Source: Sphingomonas turrisvirgatae
Lineage (GTDB): Bacteria; Pseudomonadota; Alphaproteobacteria; Sphingomonadales; Sphingomonadaceae
Direction: 5' to 3'
DNA: 64,000 bases
Assembly: GCF_001721295.1 (NCBI RefSeq)
Contig: NZ_MDDS01000068.1
Coordinates: 62,001-126,000, forward strand
Of this stretch, positions 18,335 to 27,831 are shown one piece after another. The notes under the pieces are model-generated. The model ran no database searches. It was not told the DNA's origin and worked only from the letters and a program-made list of their open reading frames with translations. Made by a program: the position numbers and the translations under genes. Each line of letters opens with the position of its first letter. The first letter of the stretch is position 1.

Positions 18335-19700
18335 ACCGCTCACGCCGCGCGATGTTGCCCAGGCCGGCCTGTGCATCGGCTGCGGCGCCTGTGGCGCGGG
18401 GCAGGGCGCGCTGGCCTGGGACAGGTTCGGGCAGCTCAAGCCTGCGGACGATTGGGCCGGGAATGCCGTGCCCGCCTTCGACCAGTTTTGCCCGTTTTCG
18501 CCCGACGCGCGAAACGAGGACGCGATCGCCGCCGAACGGTTTCCTGCGCCGGCAAGGCGTGACGAGCGTATCGGCAGCTTCGAAGCGGCCTATGTCGGCC
18601 ATGTCGCGGAAGGCGAGTATCGCGCCGGCGGCAGTTCGGGCGGGATGGTCAGCTGGGTGGCGGCAGAGCTGCTGCGGCGCGGGCTGATCGATGGCGTCGC
18701 GCATGTCGTGCCGGTCGATCCGACGCGGGGGGACCGCTTTTTCCGCTATCGTATCTCGCGCAGCGTGGACGAGATCGGCGAGGGGGCACGCTCGCGCTAT
18801 TACCCGGTGGAACTCTCAGCGGTGTTCGACGAGATACGGGCCGTGCCGGGCCGCTATGCGATCGTCGGTGTGCCGTGCTTCATCAAGGCGACGAACCTGC
18901 TGCGCGACGTGGACAGCGTGATCGCGGAGCGGGTGGCATTCACGCTGGGCTTGTTCTGCGGCCACATGAAGAGCGCCCGCCTTGTCGAGAGCTTTGCCTG
19001 GCAGCTGAATGCGCCGATGGATCAGGTGCGCGCGGTCGAATACCGGCAGAAGAACCCCGACCGGCCGGCCAACTGGTATACCGCCCACCTGACCCTGGCC
19101 GATGGCAGCGCGCGCTGGCAGGACTGGATGCACCTTGCCGATGGCGACTGGGGCGCCGGATTTTTCCAGAACAACGCGTGCAACTATTGCGACGATGTGA
19201 TGGGCGAGACGGCCGATATTGCGTTTGGCGACGCGTGGGTCGAACCCTATTCGTCGGATGGACGGGGCACCAATGTCGTTATCGTGCGCTCGCCCGAAGT
19301 GCAGCGGATCGTCGCCGAAGCGATCGGCGAGCGGCGGCTGACGCTCGATCCGGTCGATGCCGATTTCATTGCGAATACCCAGGCGGCAGGCTTGCGGCAG
19401 CGCCGCGACGGCCTGGCCTACCGCCTGCGGTTCGCCCCGCCGCGGCTGCCGCTGCGCAAGCGCGTGGCGCCGGGCGGCGAGGCGCTGCCGCTGCGCCGCA
19501 AGCTGATCTATCGCACGCGGCGGCGGATCAGTTCGGGTAGCCACCGCCTGTTCGCGACGGCGCGCGCATTGCACTGGCCAAGGCTGTACCTTAGCTGGGC
19601 GCGGCTGGCGCTCGGCCTCTACGGCGCGCTCGCCTATTTGCGCGGGCCGCTCGGCCGGCTGGTCGGCCGGCTGAGCGACGATGACCGCAACAGCTGGTGA
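18327..19700 (+). CDS. FrhB-like iron-sulfur protein (copy 1)
   Basis: About 457 residues. The N-terminal CIGCGAC plus a later FCPF gives a four-cysteine pattern suited to one 4Fe-4S cluster. The body matches the coenzyme F420 hydrogenase/dehydrogenase beta-subunit family: GGSSGGMVSWVAAELL, VGVPCFIKATNLL, LGLFCGHMKS and CNYCDDVMGETADIAFGDAW. There is no sign that this organism makes F420; related proteins use flavin. The C-terminus carries an extra basic region and a hydrophobic helix, possibly a membrane contact. I used the TTG at 18327, overlapping the upstream stop by 8 nt; a GTG at 18294 is an alternative. Role in pyruvyl or polymer chemistry unknown. Confidence 0.8.
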   Translation: MAEPLTPRDVAQAGLCIGCGACGAGQGALAWDRFGQLKPADDWAGNAVPAFDQFCPFSPDARNEDAIAAERFPAPARRDERIGSFEAAYVGHVAEGEYRAGGSSGGMVSWVAAELLRRGLIDGVAHVVPVDPTRGDRFFRYRISRSVDEIGEGARSRYYPVELSAVFDEIRAVPGRYAIVGVPCFIKATNLLRDVDSVIAERVAFTLGLFCGHMKSARLVESFAWQLNAPMDQVRAVEYRQKNPDRPANWYTAHLTLADGSARWQDWMHLADGDWGAGFFQNNACNYCDDVMGETADIAFGDAWVEPYSSDGRGTNVVIVRSPEVQRIVAEAIGERRLTLDPVDADFIANTQAAGLRQRRDGLAYRLRFAPPRLPLRKRVAPGGEALPLRRKLIYRTRRRISSGSHRLFATARALHWPRLYLSWARLALGLYGALAYLRGPLGRLVGRLSDDDRNSW

Positions 19701-19701
19701 C

Positions 19702-20571
19702 TCAGCCGATCAGCCCGCGTGCGAATTCGCGCACGGCTGGGCCGATATCGTCGCGAGCAAGCGCCAGCGCGAGGTTGGCCTGGATGTAGCCGGCCTTGTC
19801 GCCACAGTCGTAGCGCTGGCCCTCGAACGTGCAGCCATGGAACGGCTGATTGCCGATCAGCTGCGCCATCGCGTCGGTCAACTGGATTTCGCCGCCCGCA
19901 CCCTTCACCGGATTGTCGAGGATCTTCATGACTTCGGGCTGGAGGATGTAGCGGCCGGGGATCATCAGGTTCGACGGCGCGGTGCCGGCGGCCGGCTTTT
20001 CGACCAGCGCGGTCACTTCGGTCAGCTTGCCGTCGCGCTTGCCCGGTGTGATGATGCCGTATTTGTCGGTTTCGCTGTCCGGCACTTCGAGCGCGCCAAT
20101 GACGTTGCCGCCGACCTGTTCATACGCCTGGACCATCTGCTTCATGAAGTTGGGGGTGCCGACCATCAGCTCGTCCGGCAGCAGCACGGCAAAGGGCTCG
20201 TCGCCCACGATCTCGCGCGCGCACCACACCGCATGGCCAAGGCCCAGCGGTTCCTGCTGGCGGACATAGACGGGCGAGCCGGGCTTTTGCCGGATGCCTT
20301 CGATCAGCGCCAGGCTCTTGCCGCGCGCCTTCATCGTCGCTTCGAGTTCGTAGGAGATGTCGAAATGATCCTCGAGCGCGCCCTTGCCGCGACCGGTGAC
20401 GAAGATGATCTGTTCGATTCCCGCTTCCAGCGCTTCCTCGACCGCATATTGAATCAGCGGCTTGTCGACGACCGTCAGCATCTCCTTGGGCATCGACTTG
20501 GTCGCCGGCAGGAATCGCGTGCCGAGACCGGCGACGGGGAACACGGCTTTACGAACTGGCTTGATGGTCAC
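19702..20571 (-). CDS. galU: UTP-glucose-1-phosphate uridylyltransferase
   Basis: A 289-residue GalU that makes UDP-glucose from UTP and glucose-1-phosphate. The start AVFPVAGLGTRFLPATKSMP and the KEMLTVVDKPLIQY segment hold the nucleotide- and sugar-binding residues. EKPAAG and GGEIQLTDA follow at their usual places. GTG start with GGAGGGAG about eight bases upstream. It ends one base from the convergent FrhB-like gene and diverges from ugd across a 170-base region holding a palindrome, so galU and ugd, the route to UDP-Glc and UDP-GlcA, may share control. Confidence 0.96.
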   Translation of the reverse strand: MTIKPVRKAVFPVAGLGTRFLPATKSMPKEMLTVVDKPLIQYAVEEALEAGIEQIIFVTGRGKGALEDHFDISYELEATMKARGKSLALIEGIRQKPGSPVYVRQQEPLGLGHAVWCAREIVGDEPFAVLLPDELMVGTPNFMKQMVQAYEQVGGNVIGALEVPDSETDKYGIITPGKRDGKLTEVTALVEKPAAGTAPSNLMIPGRYILQPEVMKILDNPVKGAGGEIQLTDAMAQLIGNQPFHGCTFEGQRYDCGDKAGYIQANLALALARDDIGPAVREFARGLIG

Positions 20572-20653
20572 GATGGTCTCCCTCCAGGAAGGCGTTTAGT
20601 CGTGTCGATGCGATTAAAAACGGTGAAATTCGTCCGCCCTGTCTCACATTTAG

Positions 20654-20670
20654 ATGTTGCGCCGCAACAT
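20654..20670. promoter_or_regulatory. palindrome ATGTTGCG-C-CGCAACAT
   Basis: A perfect 8-base-arm palindrome with a single central base, midway between galU (start 20571) and ugd (start 20742). The sharp symmetry and position fit a dimeric transcription-factor operator. The factor cannot be named. Confidence 0.5.
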
Positions 20671-20741
20671 GATTTGCCTATCGAGCCGATGGCCGCGTGT
20701 CTGTAAGACGTCGCCACTGTTAACGCCGAGGAGAAACCCAA

Positions 20742-22061
20742 ATGCGCATCGCGATGATCGGTACCGGTTATGTCGGCCTGGTATCAGGCGCGTGCTTCTC
20801 CGACTTTGGCCATGACGTGGTGTGCGTCGACAAGGACGCGCGCAAGATCGAGCTGCTGCATCAGAATGTGATGCCGATCTATGAGCCGGGCCTGGCCGAA
20901 CTGGTGTCGAGCAACGTCAAGGCCGGACGCCTGTCGTTCACCACCGATCTGGTCGAAGGCGTCAAGGGCGCGGACGCAGTGTTCATCGCGGTCGGAACGC
21001 CCAGCCGGCGCGGTGACGGACATGCCGACCTGTCTTACGTCTTCGCCGCGGCCGAAGAGATCGCCGGTGCGGTCGAGGGCCCGACCGTCATCGTCACCAA
21101 GTCGACCGTGCCCGTCGGCACCGGCGACGAGGTCGAGCGGATCATTGCGCGCGTTGCGCCGGACAAGGGCATCAAGGTCGTATCCAATCCCGAATTTCTG
21201 CGCGAAGGCGCGGCGATCGAGGATTTCAAGCGGCCCGATCGAGTGGTGGTGGGCAGCGAGGACGAGGCCGCGAGCGACGTGCTGCGCGGCATTTATCGCC
21301 CCCTGTCGCTCAACCAGTCGGCGCCGGTCATGTTCACCGGCCGTCGCACGGCCGAGCTCATCAAATATGCCGCCAACGCCTTCCTGGCGGTCAAGATCAC
21401 TTTCATCAACGAGATCGCGGACCTGTGCGAAGCGGTCGGCGCCGACGTGCAGGAAGTGTCGCGCGGCATCGGCATGGACAATCGCATCGGGCGCAAGTTC
21501 CTGAACGCGGGCCCCGGCTATGGTGGATCGTGCTTCCCCAAGGACACGCTGGCGTTGATGAAGACCGCCGACGACCATGAATCGCCGCTGCGCATCGTCG
21601 AGGCGACGGTGCAGGTGAACGACAGCCGCAAGCGCGCGATGGGGCGCAAGGTCATCAAGGCGATGGGCGGCGACGTGCGTGGCAAGACCGTCGCGATCTT
21701 GGGCCTGACCTTCAAGCCCAATACCGACGACATGCGCGATGCGCCCTCGATCGCGGTCATCCAGACGCTGCAGGATGCCGGCGCGGTCGTGAAGGCCTAT
21801 GACCCTGAAGGCGTCGAACAGGCCAGCAAGATGCTGAGCGATGTCGAATTCTCGAAGAACCCCTATGCTGCAGCGGAGGGTGCCGACGCGCTGGTGATCG
21901 TCACCGAATGGGACGAATTCCGCGCGCTCGACCTTGGCCGTATGAAGGGACTGCTCAATCGGCCGCTGCTGGTCGACCTGCGCAACATCTACCCGAGCGA
22001 CGAGGTGCGCAGCGCGGGCTTCGAACTGGTCGGCATCGGCAAGGGCCGCACGGGGCTCTGA
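20742..22061 (+). CDS. ugd: UDP-glucose 6-dehydrogenase
   Basis: A 439-residue enzyme that oxidises UDP-glucose twice to UDP-glucuronate with NAD. Seen: the N-terminal MIGTGYVGLVSGACFSDFGH, the catalytic cysteine in GPGYGGSCFPKDTLAL, and ILGLTFKPNTDDMRDAPS in the C-terminal domain. AGGAG stands eight bases before the ATG. It supplies UDP-GlcA both to the polymer and to the UXS-like domain at 1840-3951. Confidence 0.97.
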   Translation: MRIAMIGTGYVGLVSGACFSDFGHDVVCVDKDARKIELLHQNVMPIYEPGLAELVSSNVKAGRLSFTTDLVEGVKGADAVFIAVGTPSRRGDGHADLSYVFAAAEEIAGAVEGPTVIVTKSTVPVGTGDEVERIIARVAPDKGIKVVSNPEFLREGAAIEDFKRPDRVVVGSEDEAASDVLRGIYRPLSLNQSAPVMFTGRRTAELIKYAANAFLAVKITFINEIADLCEAVGADVQEVSRGIGMDNRIGRKFLNAGPGYGGSCFPKDTLALMKTADDHESPLRIVEATVQVNDSRKRAMGRKVIKAMGGDVRGKTVAILGLTFKPNTDDMRDAPSIAVIQTLQDAGAVVKAYDPEGVEQASKMLSDVEFSKNPYAAAEGADALVIVTEWDEFRALDLGRMKGLLNRPLLVDLRNIYPSDEVRSAGFELVGIGKGRTGL

Positions 22062-22075
22062 ACCGGCCGGCGCGA

Positions 22076-22109
22076 CGCGTGCAGGATGCGGAAACGCATC
22101 CGTGCGCGG
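22076..22109. terminator. stem-loop after ugd (possible terminator)
   Basis: GGATGCG-GAAA-CGCATCC (22084-22101) is a perfect 7-base stem with a stable GAAA tetraloop, extended outward by GC-rich pairing with a bulge and G-T pairs. It lies between the ends of the convergent ugd and small membrane-protein genes. No T-run follows, so termination is uncertain. Confidence 0.4.
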
Positions 22110-22115
22110 CGCGGT

Positions 22116-22418
22116 CTAGAGCGTGATCCCGATCATGCCGGCTAGGTGCAGCAGCCAGTGCGGATAGTGCGGGCGGCCGTCGATCGCGATCTTTATGGCC
22201 ACCATCGCGATGATGATCGCTAGCACGTTGAGCAGGAAACCAGCGATGCTGGGACGCTGTCCCAGCAGGCGACGCAGCAACAGCTCGAACAAGGCGGCAA
22301 GGGCGAGGGCAACAAACAGCTGAAGTCGGGTCTTCACGTCCGGCAGCAACGCCCGGGCAGCACCGGCCGTCAGCCCCACGATCAGTGCAGTGGCCAGACG
22401 GCCGCGCCACACGCTCAC
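22116..22418 (-). CDS. small hypothetical membrane protein
   Basis: A 100-residue protein with about three hydrophobic stretches: residues about 8-24, FVALALAALFELLL, and FLLNVLAIIIAMVAIKIAID. I do not recognise it. It starts with GTG overlapping the stop of the GH5 lipoprotein gene (GTGA), which supports translation and co-expression. Likely inner membrane. No motif gives a function. Confidence 0.6.
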   Translation of the reverse strand: MSVWRGRLATALIVGLTAGAARALLPDVKTRLQLFVALALAALFELLLRRLLGQRPSIAGFLLNVLAIIIAMVAIKIAIDGRPHYPHWLLHLAGMIGITL

Positions 22419-23578
22419 TGCGTGGTCGTGGTCCGCACCGCCTCAAGCATGCCCGGCAGCCACGCATTGCCTTCGCGCAGGCGGAAGGTGTTCGTATAAG
22501 CCCAGGCACAGCTTTGAATGCCGATAGAGGCATAGGCCGCGCTGACCGTGTCATAATATTTGACGCGCTCGCTCAGCGGCACTTCGGTCAGGTCGATCGC
22601 GCCATACTCGCCCATGAACGGCACGCGACCGGTGCGGGCGATATAGGCGCGCACCTTGTCGAGATTGCTCCTGATCTGCGTGACGTCGGTCGCGCTGCCG
22701 AACGTGCGGCCGATCGGCCAGAGCGTGCCGATCCAGGTCGCCCCCTGATGCGTGAAAGCGACCGGATCATAGTCGTGGAACGTCGGCACGATATAGGGGT
22801 CGCTCGGCATCGCCAGCGTGGCAAGGCTGTTAACGCCACTGGTGTTCTGGCCGGCGACGATCACCGGGCGCGTCGGGTTGGTCGTGCGGATCGCGGCCAG
22901 TGCGGGCGTCAGGATGCTGACGAGGTTGGTGTCGTTCAACGACAGGTTGGGTTCGTTAATCAGCTCGAACCAGATGCTCGACGGCGCACTGCTGAAGGCG
23001 GCTCCGATCTGACGCCACATTTCGGTAAAGCGGGCTGCCTGTGTCGCGGGGCTGGTATTCAGCTCCTCGTAATGATGCATGTCGAGGATGACATTGAGCC
23101 CCGCTGCATTCGCCCAGCCGATAATCCCCTGAACCTTTGCCATCCAGGCCGCGTCGATCGTGTAGGGCGCGGTGGTCTGGGCATGCGCCGACCATCGCAC
23201 GGGGATGCGCACGGTGCGGAAGCCGGCATCCCGGATGATCGTGAAATCGGCGGCGACCAGCGCCCGGCCCCAGTCGATGCCGTCCGGCGTCTCGAGATGA
23301 TTGCCCAGGTTGATGCACTTGCCAACCTTAAGCCGGATGCCAGTGGTGGGTTCCACCGCTGCGGTCGGCGTGAATCCACCGATCGCCGAAGGGGTGGGCG
23401 AGGGTGACGGCGACGGTGAGGGGGATGGCGAGGGTGAGGGACTGGGCGCTGGCGTCGGTGTCGGTGCGACGATCACGCCGCCGCCACTGCCGTCCGACGA
23501 GCCGGATCCACCGCAACCGGTGAGCGTGAGCAGGATCATGCTCGCGCCGAGGGACAATGACGACAGCTTGCCTCGCAA
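22415..23578 (-). CDS. GH5-type cellulase-like lipoprotein
   Basis: A 387-residue secreted glycoside hydrolase. I chose the TTG at 23578: it gives a textbook lipoprotein signal (RGKLSSLSLGASMILLTLTGC with LTGC lipobox) and has GGAGGG six bases upstream, unlike starts further 5'. A Pro-Ser/Thr linker follows the lipobox cysteine, then the GH5 barrel: INLGNHLE, VRIPVRWS, LDMHHYEEL, the acid/base FELINEPN, and nucleophile candidate FMGEYGAID. It is probably anchored to the outer membrane and cuts beta-1,4-linked glucan-like polymer, either the cell's own exopolysaccharide during export or an outside substrate. Confidence 0.9.
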   Translation of the reverse strand: MRGKLSSLSLGASMILLTLTGCGGSGSSDGSGGGVIVAPTPTPAPSPSPSPSPSPSPSPSPTPSAIGGFTPTAAVEPTTGIRLKVGKCINLGNHLETPDGIDWGRALVAADFTIIRDAGFRTVRIPVRWSAHAQTTAPYTIDAAWMAKVQGIIGWANAAGLNVILDMHHYEELNTSPATQAARFTEMWRQIGAAFSSAPSSIWFELINEPNLSLNDTNLVSILTPALAAIRTTNPTRPVIVAGQNTSGVNSLATLAMPSDPYIVPTFHDYDPVAFTHQGATWIGTLWPIGRTFGSATDVTQIRSNLDKVRAYIARTGRVPFMGEYGAIDLTEVPLSERVKYYDTVSAAYASIGIQSCAWAYTNTFRLREGNAWLPGMLEAVRTTTTQ

Positions 23579-23644
23579 CTCACGCCCTCCTGCACCGGTG
23601 CCAGCGGTTGTGCCTGCGAACACGCCGCGCCGCAACTGCGGACG

Positions 23645-25753
23645 TCACGGGTAGGCGAAGCGGTCCTTCAGTCGATTGAGCGGCCGCTCGACCAGGAACC
23701 AGGACAGGGTCGCCAGCGCATAGGTGATTGCGGCACCCGCCATGAACAGCGGCCAGCCGCGCGACTGGAACAGACCGAAGCGCGGGGCCAGCACCGTGAA
23801 CATGAAGCCCATGACGAACAGGTGAAAGAGATAGGCACCATAGCTCACCCGGCCGAGGTAGCCGATGATCGGGTTCGCGAGCACCCAGCGCAACGGGCCG
23901 CGATATTTGCGAATTGCCAGCGCGATCAGCGCGGCGAACAGCGGGACGGTCAGAACCTCGGCAACGTGAGTGCCAAGCAGCGACCCTGTCACCAGGGCGA
24001 CGATGATGCCGGCCCCGGCGGCGAGGCCGATCGCCGGAAACCAGCCGGGGATGCCGCGTCGGTGATGCAGGAGGGCGAGCAGCCCACCGCCTGCGAGCGC
24101 GTCAAGCGAGTTGGTCGGCACGGTCGTGTAGGCCAGCAGCTGCCAGGGTATCACCACCCGACCAATCACCGCGATCAGAATTGCGACCGCGCAAGCCAAG
24201 TCAAGCGCGCGGCGCGGCAGCAACAGCATGACCAGCGGCCAGACGAGGTAGAATTGCTCTTCGACCGACAGCGTCCACAGATGCGCCGTGATCCAAGGCA
24301 CTTCCCAGCTGTTCTTGATCGCGACCAAGATGTTCGACAGATAGAGCAGATGCCACCAGGCATAGTCGCGCATGTCGAGCCAGTTGGCGGCCAGCGCGAC
24401 GCCGATCAGCAGATAATAGGCCGGCCACAGCCTTAATGCGCGGCGGATATAGAAATTGCGGATGGGGTGCCCCGCGCCCTCGTCTCGCGCATCGCGGCCG
24501 CGCAGCAGGATGCCGGTGATGAGGAAGCCGGACAGGACGAAGAACAGTCGCACCCCGGCATGGCCCCACATCGTGCCGTCCTGGACGAAGTGCGTGTAGA
24601 ATACGCCGAACACGGCAAAGGCACGCAGGCCGTCCAGTTGCGGCCAGCGGGCATAGCGGCCCGGCTGGCTGGCGCGGGCGGGCTGCGCGGGTCGAGCCAG
24701 GAACCGCCGCTTCAGCCATGCCCGCGCCGGGATGTCGAACCGCTTGGTCAGGATATGCGCCAGCAGGATGGTGAGCGGGATGACGATCCATCCCACGGTG
24801 CCGGTCTGTTGATAGTTGCGAGCGTCGGCGCCCTTGATCAGGAAGTTCAGTCCCTCGAACGAGAAGATCAGCGGCGCGTGCAGCACATAGACGCCATAGG
24901 AGATCGATCCCATCCATTCGCAGGCGGCGGCCAGACGCCCGCGCGCCACGCTCGATGCGCCGAACCACAGGAGCAGCGGGTTGAACAGGAAGACGGCGGC
25001 GGCGCAGAAGGTGCGCGCCCAGTCGGTATAGGCGCCGCAGACCAGCGCGGTCGCGATCAGCACGACCAGCGCGGGGAGCGAGGGGCGGGGCAGCTTGCCG
25101 TTGCGCCACAGCCATTGCAGCAGCACGCCGAGGAAGAAGGAGAAGAAGACCCGCGGGAAACAATACCAGAAGCCGAACCACCCGGTCATGTCCCCTTCCC
25201 AGGTCCGGATGCCATAGAGCAGGACCGGTCCCGAAATGGCGATCATCGCCAGCGCCACCCGCGGCCCCGCGCCGACCACGGTCATCACGGCATTCGCGAT
25301 CAGCTAGAACGTCAGCGACCAGCCCGGCGGGTTGAGCGGGATCGAGGTGCCGAAATAGGGCAGGATCAGAAACAGGGGCGCGGTGACGATCGAGATGGCG
25401 AGCATCGTCCAGCCCCAGTCTGACCAGCCGAACCATGCCATGCCGATGCCCGCCGGGATCGTCATCGCACACCCGACCAGCCATAGCGGTTCGAACCGGA
25501 TCAGCCGGGCGATCATGAACTGCTTGCGCTGCGTCCAGCTGCCCAGCCGGTCGGCATAGCTATAGGCAAGGACGAAGCCGCTGAGTCCGAAGAATAGATC
25601 GACCGCGACGGCGGCGAGCGGGAACAGAAAGGCGGCGTGCATCGCCATCACGATCAACGCGGCGACGCCGCGCATGCCGTCGAGCACGGGAAAGCGATGC
25701 TGCGTGTCGGTCGTTGTCCCCGCCCACCCCCCCCTGGCCGCGATCACATTCAC
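23645..25753 (-). pseudogene. tandem acyltransferase-3 gene interrupted by an amber codon
   Basis: Two acyltransferase-3 (PF01757) domains follow each other in one frame, each starting with an LDGMRG or LDGLRA motif and a catalytic-type histidine on the first helix (MAMHAAF; FYTHFV). The frame is continuous except for a TAG at 25304-25306, exactly where the family has a glutamate in PPGWSLTF-E-LIAN, so a single G-to-T change from GAG explains it. The upstream piece would be a truncated half domain; the downstream piece could restart at 25288 but lacks a ribosome site. A run of eight G lies among the first codons (25728-25735). Membrane O-acylation of the polymer is the expected role if restored. 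The exact GTG start (25753 or 25747) is uncertain. Confidence 0.75.
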
Positions 25754-25823
25754 CGGGGCATGGCGAGTCAATCGAGTTGCGCGCGACCAACACGGCCGGT
25801 CGCCCGAAACGGGACGGTCGCGC

Positions 25824-26495
25824 TCAGCCGCGCAGGCCCTGGCACACCTGAGCGAATTGCGTCGCGTGCGCGACATCGAGCGGTTCGAGCAGCATCGGCT
25901 TGATCGTGGACAGGGCGGCCAGATCGAGTTCCCACCATCGCGAGTCTTCCAGAATGGCCTGCACTTCGGGCGAAAACCGTTTGCGTAGCACCTGGGCCGG
26001 GACGCCGCCGACGATCGTGTAGGGCGGCACATCGCGCGTCACGATCGCGCCGGCGGCCAGCACTGCGCCATTGCCGACCCGGTGACATTCGCTGAGGATC
26101 GTCACGCGATCACCAATCCAGACATCGTGGCCGATGACCAGCGGGTTTTCGCGGTCGAGCGGGATGGTATCGACTGGCACCATGCCCAGTTTGGCGTTGT
26201 AGAAGAAGGGATGCTGAGTCGCGCGCTCGATCGGGTGATTGCGGCGGCGGACGATCAGCTCCTGTCCGACCGAGCACCAGCGTCCGATCACCGTGCCCGG
26301 CGGCATGCGGCCACGATCCAGGATCGGGCCATAGGAATAGTCGCCGACTTCAACGCCATGATGTTTCAACAGCATACGACGCAGGGTCGACGACCGCATC
26401 TCGCCGCCCTCCCAACGTCGGACAAGCCGCTTGAACAGGCCATGTGCGCGTCCGGGATACAGACGTTCAAGCAAAGCCGTACGCATCCCGCTCAT
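25824..26495 (-). CDS. CatB-like O-acetyltransferase (left-handed beta-helix), copy 1
   Basis: A 223-residue hexapeptide-repeat acetyltransferase. Repeats include [24 protein letters not shown] and [20 protein letters not shown]-type turns; the [15 protein letters not shown] loop holds the histidine used by xenobiotic/CatB-type acetyltransferases. The end of the helix ([20 protein letters not shown]) is typical. Start at 26495 follows GAGGGG. A longer open frame upstream is a shadow. It should acetylate a sugar of the polymer or a precursor in the cytoplasm. It is paralogous to 56180-56812, sharing the WWELDLA/WWTLDLA C-terminal motif. Confidence 0.87.
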   Translation of the reverse strand: MSGMRTALLERLYPGRAHGLFKRLVRRWEGGEMRSSTLRRMLLKHHGVEVGDYSYGPILDRGRMPPGTVIGRWCSVGQELIVRRRNHPIERATQHPFFYNAKLGMVPVDTIPLDRENPLVIGHDVWIGDRVTILSECHRVGNGAVLAAGAIVTRDVPPYTIVGGVPAQVLRKRFSPEVQAILEDSRWWELDLAALSTIKPMLLEPLDVAHATQFAQVCQGLRG

Positions 26496-26600
26496 CCGAT
26501 CTACCCCTCGCCCTGGCCCGGTGCCGTTGGTATCTGGCCAACGGGTCGGTAAAGCGCGCGATGACGCAGTGCAACCGACGGTTGCCATCGGACAGGCGGC

Positions 26601-27830
26601 ATGCGAAACGTCGCAACTCGCCGCGACACAGCCCACGGGAGACTTGCTATAATTCTGGCCGCGTTGATTCGCGCGAGAACGCGCCCGGTGGCGATGGCCG
26701 CGTCGGCGGTTGCGCTTGGATTGGCGACGTTTGGCCTGACCATGGTCGTGAGCCGGTCGTTTGCGGTCGCCGGCGAGCTGGGGGCTGGCGGACGCGAAGC
26801 CGTGGTTGGCGATGCCGCGCAACTGACCGCCGCGCTCCGCGCGGCGACGCCCGGCCGCGCGATCCTGCTCAAGCCCGGCACCTATGCGCCGGTCGCGCTG
26901 CGCGGGATCACACCGGCGGGGATGGTCACGGTGCGTTCGCTCGATCCGGCAAAGCCGGCGATCCTGAACGGGATCAACCTGCGCGACAGCGGAAATCTGA
27001 CCTTTTCCGACCTGGTCTTTCAGTCGTCGGGCTCGCCGAAACAGGACGCATTCCTGTTCAACGGGACTCGCAATCTGCGGTTCGAGCGGCTGAAGGTGAC
27101 GGGTCAGGACGGCCCGGACGGCTATCTCGACAAGTCGATGTTCATCCGCAACAGCCAGCAGATCGCGATCACGAACAACGAGTTCACTCATGCCTGGATT
27201 GCGCTGTCGCTGCTCGACACGCAGCAGGTCAGCGTGACGTCCAATTACTTCCACGGTCTGCGCATGGATGGCGTGCGCGGCGGAGGCAATTCGGATATCG
27301 AGATTGCGTACAATGTGCTGGCGGATTTCAAGACCGCGCTGCCCGATCATCCCGACGGCATCCAGTTCTGGACCACCCGACAAAACGCTGCCGCGAGCAA
27401 CATCCGGATCGTCGGCAACGTCATCATGCGCGGCCAGCAGGGGGCGGCGGTGCAGGGCATCTTCATGAACGATGAGGCAAAGAACCTGCCTTATCGCAAC
27501 GTGACGATTGCCGACAATCTGGTCATCGGCGGCATGTTTCACGGCATCAATCTCGCACATGCGACGGGCGCGGTGCTGAGCGGCAACACGGTCGTTGCCT
27601 TTCCCGACCAGAAAAGCTGGATTCGCGCCAATGGCAGCGACATCGACTTGAAGAACAATCGCGCGCCGATCTTCGTGCTGAACAATGCCCGCCTGAAGCG
27701 CGTGGGTAACGGCAATGCGATCACGCAAATGGCGAACGACGGGGGCAGGCGGGCCCTGGTGTCATGGGCCAGCGGTCGCGACCTTGCGCGCTATCACGCA
27801 TCGGCCCGCCCCTTGCTGCGGAGGCAATGA
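26601..27830 (+). CDS. membrane-anchored right-handed beta-helix protein
   Basis: A 409-residue protein. A basic N-terminus and one hydrophobic helix (about residues 30-53) suggest Sec export with an uncleaved anchor or late cleavage. The rest is a right-handed parallel beta-helix with repeated N-x-F/I-x-x and asparagine-ladder turns. It is clearly paralogous to the first 350 residues of the RTX protein at 38692: both have YFH-x-x-R-x-DG-x-x-GGG, a DGIQFWT/DAIQFWT stretch, QGIFM-x-DE, LPY-x-NV and SWIR. The fold is that of polysaccharide lyases and mannuronan epimerases; no catalytic set could be assigned. Periplasmic or surface action on the polymer is inferred. The start could also be downstream (TTG at 26664). 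Confidence 0.75.
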   Translation: MRNVATRRDTAHGRLAIILAALIRARTRPVAMAASAVALGLATFGLTMVVSRSFAVAGELGAGGREAVVGDAAQLTAALRAATPGRAILLKPGTYAPVALRGITPAGMVTVRSLDPAKPAILNGINLRDSGNLTFSDLVFQSSGSPKQDAFLFNGTRNLRFERLKVTGQDGPDGYLDKSMFIRNSQQIAITNNEFTHAWIALSLLDTQQVSVTSNYFHGLRMDGVRGGGNSDIEIAYNVLADFKTALPDHPDGIQFWTTRQNAAASNIRIVGNVIMRGQQGAAVQGIFMNDEAKNLPYRNVTIADNLVIGGMFHGINLAHATGAVLSGNTVVAFPDQKSWIRANGSDIDLKNNRAPIFVLNNARLKRVGNGNAITQMANDGGRRALVSWASGRDLARYHASARPLLRRQ

Positions 27831-27831
27831 C

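Noticed and set aside
16208-18439. Long minus-strand open frame of 743 codons opposite the MDR, Gfo/Idh and pyruvyltransferase genes
   Set aside because: It is the antisense shadow of well-supported plus-strand genes in GC-rich DNA. Its translation is low-complexity, Arg/Ala/His-rich, and shows no family motif.
18327-19700. Evidence for F420-dependent metabolism from the FrhB-like protein
   Set aside because: Family members exist widely in bacteria that lack F420, and no F420 biosynthesis gene is in the window. Similarity to FrhB does not show cofactor use.
22084-22101. Hairpin after ugd as a riboswitch or small RNA
   Set aside because: A simple GAAA-capped stem between two convergent gene ends is better explained as a transcription end or REP-like element.
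23398-23465. Repetitive GAGGGTGACGG-like tract
   Set aside because: It encodes the Pro-Ser linker of the GH5 lipoprotein. Low-complexity linker coding explains it.
24201-25484. Minus-strand frame of 427 codons crossing the amber codon in another register
   Set aside because: Its translation is Arg/Ala-rich without hydrophobic helices, whereas the chosen frame gives two membrane acyltransferase domains on either side of the stop.
26648-26653. TATAAT hexamer, possible -10 box
   Set aside because: It lies inside the probable N-terminal coding region of the beta-helix protein, has only a poor -35 (GACACA) at 17 bases, and leaves no room for a leader before plausible downstream starts.
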